A DNA stretch of 64,000 bases from CAYVQZ01 sp964453435 (GTDB taxonomy: Bacteria > Abyssobacteria > SURF-5), in the NCBI GenBank assembly GCA_964453435.1, contig CAYVQZ010000004.1:49641-113640 (forward strand), in the 5' to 3' direction. The notes beneath the pieces were generated by a model, which saw nothing but the letters and a program-made list of their open reading frames with translations, did not search any database and was not told the DNA's origin. The first letter of the stretch is position 1. The number at the start of each line of letters is the position of its first letter. The position numbers were made by a program, and so were the translations under genes. Shown here in pieces: positions 52,602 to 60,001 of the stretch.

Positions 52602-54620
52602 ATGACGGACAGAATCGAGAAACGGGACAGAAAGCAAAGCGGGAGAAAGGCTGCGGCCGCTCCGGCGGAATCGTTTCGCCGGCCCGTGCTGACGCCGGAG
52701 CAGGCCGACGCGGTCAGGAACGCGATTCCGAGCGCGAGACCGAAACGGACGTTTCGGTTCCACATGAAGCTGGTGGAGTCGGACCGCGACCGCCGCCGGA
52801 TAGAGGGCTACGCCTCGACGCGCGACCTCGACCGCACGGGCGAAGTCGTCGAGCCGGGCGCGTTCGCCGGCAGCCTGAAAGACTTCATGGCGAATCCGGT
52901 CGTCACCTACATGCACGACTGGAGCAATCCGGTGGGCAAGGTGCTCGATGCGCGCATCGACGAGGTGGGCCTGTTCATCCGGGCCGAGGTCTCGCAGACG
53001 GCCGACCGGGTGTGGCGGCTCATCGAGGAAGGAATCCTGCGCGCGTTCAGCATCGGCTACGAAGTCGTGGAGGAAAAGCTCGTCGACGGAGTCAATCACA
53101 TCTTCAAGCTCAGGCTCTACGAGGTCGCAATCGTGAGTATTCCCGCGAACCAGCGGGCGCTCTTTTCGGTCAGCAAGGGGCTGCGGGCCGGGAACGACCT
53201 TGTGGCCGGGCCGGTTGCGGCGGACGAGCGCGCAAGGGAGAACGCGCCGTTCGCCGACGGACGCCGGTTCGAATCGTCGGACACGGATGCGGTTTCCGAA
53301 AACCAAACACACAAAGGAGGAGTTATGACGGAAGAAAAGGCAAAACCAACAAATGAACTGCTCGCTCTTGTTCGCGAAATCAAGGAAAAGGTTGATGCGG
53401 GCGCGCAACGGGAACTGATCGACACGATGATACGCGACGCGCTCAAAGAGCAGAAGGGCGCCGAGTGGAGGCTTTCGACACGGAAGGGGGAATACAGTCT
53501 CGACGCCGAATCGAAACGGTTTCCCCGGCCCGAGTTGACGCCCGAACTCGAGTCGCGCGCCGACGACATCTATATCGCCTCGAAACTGCTCCGGCGCGAC
53601 CCCCGCAGTTTGAAAATGTGGGGCGAGTTCGCGCGCGAGGCGTCCGAGCTTCGCAAGGCGATGGACGCCGCCACCTCGGAGGAAGGACTCGAATGGATTC
53701 CGACCGGCTTCTCGCGCGAACTCATTCGCAAGGTGAAGCTGGCGCTGAAGGTGGCGACATTGCACGGGCGGTTCGTGATGCCGACCAATCCGTTCAAACT
53801 GCCGATTGACGGGGCCGACGCGACCGCGTACCTCACTGCGGAGTCCACCAGCGACACCGCCACGAAGATAACGGCATCCACACCGGGAACGAAAAACGTG
53901 ACGTTCGACGCCGTGAAGCTCGCCTGCCGCGTGCTGGTCTCGACGGAACTCGAGGAGGACAGCGTCGTCGCCATTCTGCCGCTGCTGCGCGACAAGATAG
54001 TTCAGGCGCTGGCCGAGGCGCAGGAGAACGCTACCATCAACGGCGACACCGCCGGAACCCACCAGGACAGCGACGTCACGTCCGCTGCGGACGTAAGAAA
54101 AGCCTGGGACGGCTACCGCAAGCTCGCGCTCGCATCCGCGAAGGTCGACTGCTCGACATTCGACATCTCGAATCTCCGCGCAATCCGCGCCGCGATGGGC
54201 AAGTATGGCGTGAACCCGAACAACCTCGCGTGGATCGCCGGCATCAGCGTGTTCAACAAGATGCTCGGACTCGAAGAGGTCGTGACCGCCGACAAGTACG
54301 GCTCGAACGCCACCATCCTCACCGGAGAACTCGCCAAGCTCGACGGCATCCCCGTCATCGTCAGCGAGTTCGTGCGCGAAGACCTGAACGCGAGCGGGGC
54401 GCATGACGGAACGACAACCGACCGCACCGTGCTTCCGCTCGTGTACCGTCCCGCGTTCCTTTACGGCGACCGCAGGAACATCACGCTGCGCGTGAGCCAC
54501 GAGCTCTACATGGAGACCGACCAGGACGTCGCAATCGCGACCCAGCGGCTCGATTTTCAGCCGGTGCAGGACGCAATCGTCGAGGCGGTTGTCGGTCTGG
54601 GCTATAACATCGCGTCATAG
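52602..54620 (+). CDS. HK97-type prohead protease fused to major capsid protein
   Basis: 672 aa. Residues about 45-200 are an HK97 prohead protease: RRIEGYASTRDLDRTGEVVE, NPVVTYMHDWSNPVGK with the catalytic-type His, and GILRAFSIGYEVVEE with the Ser. A 40-residue linker follows, then from Met242 the capsid protein: a charged delta-like helix (ELLALVREIKEKVDAGAQRE), and the HK97 fold (IRKVKLALKVATLHGRFVMP, ELEEDSVVAILPLLRDKIVQ, LAWIAGISVFNKM, VSEFVREDLNASG). Most phages carry these as two genes. An internal ribosome site makes separate capsid likely. ATG start follows GGGGAGG. Confidence 0.92.
   Translation: MTDRIEKRDRKQSGRKAAAAPAESFRRPVLTPEQADAVRNAIPSARPKRTFRFHMKLVESDRDRRRIEGYASTRDLDRTGEVVEPGAFAGSLKDFMANPVVTYMHDWSNPVGKVLDARIDEVGLFIRAEVSQTADRVWRLIEEGILRAFSIGYEVVEEKLVDGVNHIFKLRLYEVAIVSIPANQRALFSVSKGLRAGNDLVAGPVAADERARENAPFADGRRFESSDTDAVSENQTHKGGVMTEEKAKPTNELLALVREIKEKVDAGAQRELIDTMIRDALKEQKGAEWRLSTRKGEYSLDAESKRFPRPELTPELESRADDIYIASKLLRRDPRSLKMWGEFAREASELRKAMDAATSEEGLEWIPTGFSRELIRKVKLALKVATLHGRFVMPTNPFKLPIDGADATAYLTAESTSDTATKITASTPGTKNVTFDAVKLACRVLVSTELEEDSVVAILPLLRDKIVQALAEAQENATINGDTAGTHQDSDVTSAADVRKAWDGYRKLALASAKVDCSTFDISNLRAIRAAMGKYGVNPNNLAWIAGISVFNKMLGLEEVVTADKYGSNATILTGELAKLDGIPVIVSEFVREDLNASGAHDGTTTDRTVLPLVYRPAFLYGDRRNITLRVSHELYMETDQDVAIATQRLDFQPVQDAIVEAVVGLGYNIAS
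53313..53327 (+). promoter_or_regulatory. Internal ribosome site and start for the capsid part
   Basis: AAAGGAGG (53313-53320), four bases, then an ATG (53325-53327) in the frame of the protease-capsid gene. It is the strongest ribosome site of the locus and would give a 431-aa capsid protein in excess over the fusion. Confidence 0.7.
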
Positions 54621-54649
54621 GCGCGAACCCTGCGGGTACCATGAGTCTG

Positions 54650-54988
54650 TCCGACAAGTATGAATGTCAGCGAAAACGAAGCGCAGGGGGCTGCCTCACG
54701 ATTGCCCAGCGAAGGGGACTGTCCCAGATTTACGGACCTGAGCCTGTCGACGGTCGTAGAATCGGGACTGTCCCCGAAGCGGAACAACTTCAGCATGAAT
54801 CGTGGGACACACTCCGCAGGGGGCTGTACCCAATTACGGAATCCCCCGTTTTTTTCGGGATTCGCAGATTGGCGGACTGCCCCCGAAGCGCAGGACATGG
54901 AATCATCGGACGGACGCAACATGTCCGTTATCGGCAATACCGTGAAAGATGTTCCGGGGACATGATGAAGCGTCATGTCCCCGGAACA
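54650..54988. repeat. Repeat mosaic and 16-bp hairpin inside the phage operon
   Basis: Modules CTCACGATTGCCCAGCGAAG, AGATTTACGG...TAGAATCGGGACTGTCCC (insert type ACCTGAGCCTGTCGACGGTCG), CTGTACCCAATTACGGAAT and GACTGCCCCCGAAGCGC. At the end stands a perfect 16-bp inverted repeat TGTTCCGGGGACATGA (54950-54965) / complement (54973-54988) with loop TGAAGCG, next to the ribosome site of the following gene. Confidence 0.78.
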
Positions 54989-55006
54989 CAAGCTGCGGAG
55001 GATTAT

Positions 55007-55285
55007 ATGACGAAGCTGAAGTTTCTCGGAACAATCTACCGGGGAGACGGCCTCCTGGCGCGAGCGGGAGATATCATCACCGTCACCGACGCGAAGGCGG
55101 AACAACTGCTCCGCGATTTCCCGGGCGAGTGGCGCGCCATCGAGGAGTCCGACCCACAAGGAAAATCGCTGAAGAAACTGAAAAACAAGATGAAGGAAGC
55201 TGGAGAGGACAAAGGCGTTCGAAGCGGGGACGACGAGACCACCGCGGCGCCCGGAATTGCCGTTTCCCCGTTCCGGAGAGAATGA
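55007..55285 (+). CDS. Small phage head-region protein
   Basis: 92 aa, ATG seven bases behind GGAGG. The first 45 residues (KLKFLGTIYRGDGLLARAGD, then ITVTDAKAEQLLRDFPGEW) follow a pattern common in small proteins coded between capsid and connector genes of tailed phages: a strand, G-D-x-I/V-x-V and a helix ending in FP. The remainder is charged and probably disordered. It may act in head completion; this is from place and pattern. Repeat mosaics cut it off from both neighbours. Confidence 0.6.
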   Translation: MTKLKFLGTIYRGDGLLARAGDIITVTDAKAEQLLRDFPGEWRAIEESDPQGKSLKKLKNKMKEAGEDKGVRSGDDETTAAPGIAVSPFRRE

Positions 55286-55319
55286 GCATGTCCGGTAAGT
55301 TATTGACATATGCCTGCGA

Positions 55320-55690
55320 GACAGCGGGCTTGCTTCACGCTTGCCCGGCAAAGGGGACTGTGAATCCGTCCCACGATTCCCAAGCGAGGGGGACTGTCCC
55401 AGATTTACGGGATATTTTCCCTTCGCTGAGCGGAGCGAAGTCCCGCGCAATCCGCGGGATAGAATCGGGACTGTCCCCGAAGCAAAAGACTACCCGGTGG
55501 AGTTACCGGACACACTCACTCTCCCAGGAATTACGGACGCGAACATTGCTCATATCGCCGAAAGCCCGGCGGAGGGGGGATTGTGAAAGTGTCCCACGGT
55601 TGGTGATGGCGGTTATTGGGGGACACCATGCCGCATAGTGTCCCCCAATAACCCCGGAATCACGCGGAGCGTGACCGTCGGCCCATAAAT
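55320..55690. repeat. Repeat mosaic inside the phage operon
   Basis: AGATTTACGGG...TAGAATCGGGACTGTCCCC with the longest insert seen, containing palindrome CTTCGCT-GAGCGG-AGCGAAG and hairpin TCCCGCG-CAATC-CGCGGGA (55441-55459); then GTGGAGTTACCGGACAC and the GGTTATTGGGGGACACC palindrome (55611-55653). Confidence 0.8.
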
Positions 55691-55726
55691 CCATGTCTCC
55701 GGAACTAAGAAAAGGGGTGAACCCGA

Positions 55727-56284
55727 ATGGCAGACCTTACGAATCTCGAGAACCTGAAGCAGCACCTCGACATCGAGTCCGACGACACGGAGTTCGATTC
55801 TCTGCTTCAGCGGCTGATAACGGCCGCGTCGGAACAAATCGAGGCGTATTGCGGCAGAACGTTCGATGTCCGCGACTATTCCGAAACGTATGACGGCGGC
55901 GCAAGTGACATCCTGTTTCTCCGCAACACGCCCATCGTGTCCGTCGCCTCGCTGTCGATAGACGACGAAATCATCGAGCCGGCCGAGTACAAGGTGTACG
56001 ACGACTACCTGCGGCTGGTCTCGCGGCTGTTCACTCCCGGCCTGCGGAACGTGTCGGTCGATTATTCCGCCGGCTGCTTCGACCCGCAGACCGAGTCGCC
56101 GCCCGTCGACCTCGAAGACGCATGCATCCAGCTTGCGGCGTTCAAGTACAACCTGCGCGGAGCGGAAGGCCTGGAGAGGAAGCGGGTGAACCAGGTGACC
56201 GACTCGTTTTCGGGCGCCGCGATCCCGCTGTCGGTGGCAATCATTCTGGATAAATACCGCCGCCCGAAGTATGGAGCGGTCTAG
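55727..56284 (+). CDS. Phage head-tail connector protein (gp6-like)
   Basis: 185 aa. LENLKQHLDIESDDTEFDSLL, followed by LITAASEQIEAYCGRTF, is the start of HK97 gp6/phiE125 gp8-type connectors: a helical bundle that forms a ring under the portal. Aromatic strand pairs in the middle and a C-terminal helix SVAIILDKYRRP also agree. It lies 15 bases before the next gene and opens the uninterrupted tail part of the module. Confidence 0.82.
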   Translation: MADLTNLENLKQHLDIESDDTEFDSLLQRLITAASEQIEAYCGRTFDVRDYSETYDGGASDILFLRNTPIVSVASLSIDDEIIEPAEYKVYDDYLRLVSRLFTPGLRNVSVDYSAGCFDPQTESPPVDLEDACIQLAAFKYNLRGAEGLERKRVNQVTDSFSGAAIPLSVAIILDKYRRPKYGAV

Positions 56285-56299
56285 GAACGAGGTCCAACG

Positions 56300-56674
56300 A
56301 TGACGCATGTGCACTTCGTATCGGGAGCGAACTCAATACGGCTGCGCGGATTGGTCCATCCGCGCAAGGACGAGTTGGACCTCGGGCTGGCTCTCGCCAT
56401 CTCCGGCGGCGGCGACGTCTACGTCAGCCGCAAAACGGCGCCCTCGCTCACGCTGAGGCGCTCGTTCGCCCACGTGCGCGACGAAGACTACGAGTCGCTC
56501 AAAAACTGGTTCGTGAATGTGTCGCAGGGGCCCAGGAACACGTTCGTTTTCATCGACGCCGACGGCTCGAGCCGGACCGTCCGGTGGGCCAACGGCCTCG
56601 ATGACTGGCAGAGAGACGCCGAGAACCGCTGGTCGGGCTCGCTGAAACTGATGGTCGAAGAGTTCGAGCCATAG
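56300..56674 (+). CDS. Tail or baseplate-associated phage protein
   Basis: 124 aa of mainly beta pattern, with VYVSRKTAPSLTLRRSFAHV and YESLKNWFVNVSQGPRNTFV followed by RWANGLDDWQRDAENRWSGS. The combination of a strand-rich body with a late W-x-G motif resembles small tail-completion or distal-tail proteins. It sits between connector and hub, 8 bases before the latter. Exact family not recognised. Confidence 0.5.
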   Translation: MTHVHFVSGANSIRLRGLVHPRKDELDLGLALAISGGGDVYVSRKTAPSLTLRRSFAHVRDEDYESLKNWFVNVSQGPRNTFVFIDADGSSRTVRWANGLDDWQRDAENRWSGSLKLMVEEFEP

Positions 56675-56682
56675 GGAGAACC

Positions 56683-59600
56683 ATGAAATCGCTGACACCG
56701 ACAGCAGAGAGTCATTGCCGAAGCCGCTACAACGAGCCGGTCGCGCTTCTGGAAATCGACTGGTCCGGCGCCGACACGGGGCGCTATGCGGAGCGCGCGC
56801 TCGAGGTCGACGGCGTCATGTACGACGGAATCATTATCGACATCGGTGAGGTGAGTTGTTCGTTCGACAACCCGGCGTCCGAGCGCCGTCCCCTGAGCGT
56901 GACACTCTTTCCGGACGAAGCGCTGAAGGGCCGGCTCGCAACCGGATTTGCCGAGGGGAAACCGGCCCGCTTGAAGTTGTTGTTCGCCGGGACGTCCGCC
57001 GATGACTCGATCGAATTGTTTTCCGGCTTCGTTGGAGCCGTGAAGGCCGCCGCGCCGGACACGGTGGAACTGCTCCTGACGGGCATGTTTTCGAAACACG
57101 ACCGGATGCTGCCGCTCGACATCGTGTCGATTGACGATTTCCCGAAGGCTGAGGCGGGCGACGTGGGAAAACCGCTGCCGCTCGTGTTCGGCGAGGTCCC
57201 GGGATTGCCCGCGCTGAAGGTGAAGACCGGACAGAGCACGCGCCTGCGCGGCAGCATCCTTTCCGACGACACCACCATCGAAGTGGACGACACCGGCGGG
57301 TTTCCCGCGACGGGCACGCTTCTCATCGAGGAGGAGCAGGTCACGTACACGGGCGCAGACGGGAACGTTTTCACCGGCTGTGTTCGCGGGGCGAACGGGA
57401 CCGAGCCCGCCGAGCATCTGAACCGGAGGCAGGTAATCGAGCACTTGACGGAACACATCTACCTCGTCGCCGGCCATGCGTGCGCGTCGGTTCACGACAT
57501 ACGCGTGGCCGGCGCGCCGGTCGAGGAGGGTGGCTGCGTCATCGACCGGAACAACACCACGCTCGCGCCGGGGAAAACGCTTGCGACGGTTACGTTCGTC
57601 AATCGTCCCAGGGTTCGTGTCTTCTCGAAGGCGTCCCGGTTCCTCGAGATGCAGTTCGACGAAACGGCTGCAGGCAACGAGGCGCTGAACCCCGAGCATT
57701 GCTACGACGTCACGATCGAGGGGTTCGCGACGCTGGTCGCCACGATATCGGGTTCGCCGGAGAACGACACGCTCAGGCTCAGGCAGACCACCGATGTTAC
57801 GAGCTACGAAACGAAATTCGGCGAGATACTGAAAGTTTTTCTGATTGTCGAGCATTTCGCGAGCAAGAAGTTCGCGGACGACTACCTCAGCGTTCACGTG
57901 GCGGGCCAGAGCTACACGCTGGCGAAGCCCGGCGAGGAAGACACGGCGGGCGGCGGCGGAGAGGTGGATATCGACCATGCGCACACCCATTCCATCACGG
58001 GCGAGCACACCCACACGATGACCGTCAAGAAAGAGGCGCTGTTCACGAACCACATCATCCAGGTCGGCGGGACAACGGGCGGATGGTCGGAAGTCGATGA
58101 CATCGCGGGCGGCAACCTGAACAAAAGCGGGTTCACGACGACCGCCAGCACCGACAGGAGCCTGCAATGTTTTGTCGCCGCCACAACGTCCAAGGGGAGC
58201 GTTCAGAAAATCCAGTTCTGCTGCCGCCGCGGCGAGAGCAACATGGCGGGCTCGTTCTACCTGCGGTTCTACCAGAACGGCGACCTGAAAAAGACGTACG
58301 TGGTAACGGGGACATCGTATCCGGCGACGTGGAAATCGGGCTGGGAGACTATCGGCGGATTGACCTGGGAGGACCTGGACAACTCGAACACCTACATCCT
58401 GATTACGCCCGTCGCCGGCAACGCCGAGCCAATCAGGCTGTTCGGCGTGTGGTACGAGCTGGAATATCTCGAGCAGCCGAGCGCCTATGAGGGAACGGGC
58501 GTGAAGGACAGCGCCGACGTGAACGCCTATTCCGCCGCGAACGCGCACGTGATAAACGAGGAGCCCGTAAGATCGAGCTCCGTCGCCGAGGCCATCGATA
58601 TCACCGGCCTCGTCGCGAACGACTGGAGCTGGTTCAACGGCCGCGAGGTGTGGGTGAACTACAACGTCGTCGGTTCGAACGACGGCGTCAAGTGTTACCT
58701 GCTGCATGTGTTCTTCGAGGTCGAGTTCGCGCCGTTCGAGGACCTCATAAGCGACGATGTCACGTGCGCGGTCCGGGGCGTCGAGACGAACGGCGATGGA
58801 ACCGGCGCCCTTGTCGAGAATCCCGCCGACGTCATCAAGCATGTCCTCGTGAACAAGCTCGGCTTCGACGAAAACGAGCGGCTCGACGCCGACTCGTTCG
58901 AGCGGGCGCGCAGCTCTCTCGAGGCGCTCGGCGCCCGATTCGCCTTTGCTTTAACCCGGCAGGCGCGCGCCTCGAGTCTGCTCGAGCGGCTCGCGCTTCA
59001 GGCGCGCTGCCGGTTAAGCTTCGATTCGGGCAAGCACCGGCTCGCGTTCCGGCCCGACGCTTTTGGGGAGCCGGTTCGAGCGCTCACCCCCGACTCGCTC
59101 CTCGAGGGCGGCTGCCGGATGGAGCATTCGGGGCTCGATGACGTGCGCAACAGGATAATCGGCTATCACACGCGCGACTACGGCGTCGGCGGCCCGGTCT
59201 CGGAATGTTATTCGGCGGTGACGGTGGCGGAAGACCCCGAGAGCCAGGCGGAGTACGGGGCGAGGGAATGGGAGCTCGAGCTGTTCGCGCTGCGGGACGC
59301 CGCATACGCGAGCGACCTTCTGAACTTCCTTGCGGACCGGCTGGGCAAGCCCGTTCGGAGGTATGCGTGGTCGTCGTTTCTGCGGGATATCGACCTCGAG
59401 CGCGGCGACATCGTCGAGATTTCCGACCTGCGGTTCGACTTGTTGAAGGTGAAAGGCGAAATCGCTCGGTCGGTCTTCCGCGCGGGCTCCGGCTCGCGGC
59501 GCAGGCTCGACACGCTCTCGTTTCAGGCCGAGCTCGAGCCGTTCGAGTTCCTGTGGCATTCGCCGCCGGGAACGTTTATTCGGCAGGTCGGCGACAGCTT

Positions 59601-59991
59601 CCTCTTTGTCGTCGAGCATGAACTGGTCGCGCGGCTCAACACGGACGGAAATTTGTTCCTGAAGGGGTTCGCGCTCACCGACCAATCGCTGCCCGGCACA
59701 GCCGGCGAAACGCTGGCGTTCGACGAGAGCCGGAGGTCGCTTGCGTTCGGGTGTGAAGGCGGCGGCCAACGGCTCATCGAACTCGACGGGTCCGGAAACC
59801 TTCTTGCTCCGTCGGCGATATACACCGACCAGTCCCTCGCGTTCGCCGGCGGAGACAACGAGATAGAGAGCGACTCGACCAAGCTCTGGATAAACGCGGA
59901 CGGCGAACGGCTCCTCGAGGCGGACCCCTCTTGCGTTCTCCTTCGGGGTTCCGTTTTCACCGATTCGGATTGGAACGTCCTGTACGGATAG
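56683..59991 (+). CDS. Large phage tail hub/tip protein
   Basis: 1102 aa. Residues 1-150 have a tail-hub pattern (ALLEIDWSGADTGRYAE, VSCSFDNPASERRPLSVTLF). Middle parts contain a bridging domain with GTLLIEEEQVTYTGADGN, and a His-rich stretch at about 431-446 (HAHTHSITGEHTHT), with HxH pairs of the type that hold iron in tail spikes. A beta-sandwich region follows, then a hub-like segment with DVTCAVRGVETNGDG to HSGLDDVRNRIIGYHTRDYG and RDIDLERGDIVEISD. The end has phage-fibre-like repeats (TDQSLPGTAGETLAFDESRR). It should form the adsorption end of the tail. Confidence 0.72.
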   Translation: MKSLTPTAESHCRSRYNEPVALLEIDWSGADTGRYAERALEVDGVMYDGIIIDIGEVSCSFDNPASERRPLSVTLFPDEALKGRLATGFAEGKPARLKLLFAGTSADDSIELFSGFVGAVKAAAPDTVELLLTGMFSKHDRMLPLDIVSIDDFPKAEAGDVGKPLPLVFGEVPGLPALKVKTGQSTRLRGSILSDDTTIEVDDTGGFPATGTLLIEEEQVTYTGADGNVFTGCVRGANGTEPAEHLNRRQVIEHLTEHIYLVAGHACASVHDIRVAGAPVEEGGCVIDRNNTTLAPGKTLATVTFVNRPRVRVFSKASRFLEMQFDETAAGNEALNPEHCYDVTIEGFATLVATISGSPENDTLRLRQTTDVTSYETKFGEILKVFLIVEHFASKKFADDYLSVHVAGQSYTLAKPGEEDTAGGGGEVDIDHAHTHSITGEHTHTMTVKKEALFTNHIIQVGGTTGGWSEVDDIAGGNLNKSGFTTTASTDRSLQCFVAATTSKGSVQKIQFCCRRGESNMAGSFYLRFYQNGDLKKTYVVTGTSYPATWKSGWETIGGLTWEDLDNSNTYILITPVAGNAEPIRLFGVWYELEYLEQPSAYEGTGVKDSADVNAYSAANAHVINEEPVRSSSVAEAIDITGLVANDWSWFNGREVWVNYNVVGSNDGVKCYLLHVFFEVEFAPFEDLISDDVTCAVRGVETNGDGTGALVENPADVIKHVLVNKLGFDENERLDADSFERARSSLEALGARFAFALTRQARASSLLERLALQARCRLSFDSGKHRLAFRPDAFGEPVRALTPDSLLEGGCRMEHSGLDDVRNRIIGYHTRDYGVGGPVSECYSAVTVAEDPESQAEYGAREWELELFALRDAAYASDLLNFLADRLGKPVRRYAWSSFLRDIDLERGDIVEISDLRFDLLKVKGEIARSVFRAGSGSRRRLDTLSFQAELEPFEFLWHSPPGTFIRQVGDSFLFVVEHELVARLNTDGNLFLKGFALTDQSLPGTAGETLAFDESRRSLAFGCEGGGQRLIELDGSGNLLAPSAIYTDQSLAFAGGDNEIESDSTKLWINADGERLLEADPSCVLLRGSVFTDSDWNVLYG

Positions 59992-60001
59992 GGAGGAAAC
60001 A

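Noticed and set aside
52380..54500. A 706-codon open frame antisense to the protease-capsid gene
   Set aside because: It mirrors the high-GC coding frame opposite, has no family pattern and no ribosome site; the plus-strand gene is clearly a phage protein.
48440..55690. CRISPR array
   Set aside because: Repeats are of different kinds, irregularly spaced and mosaic; there are no uniform repeat-spacer units and no cas genes.
56488..58842. A 784-codon antisense frame over the tail hub gene
   Set aside because: Arg- and Val-rich shadow of the plus-strand codons with no motifs.
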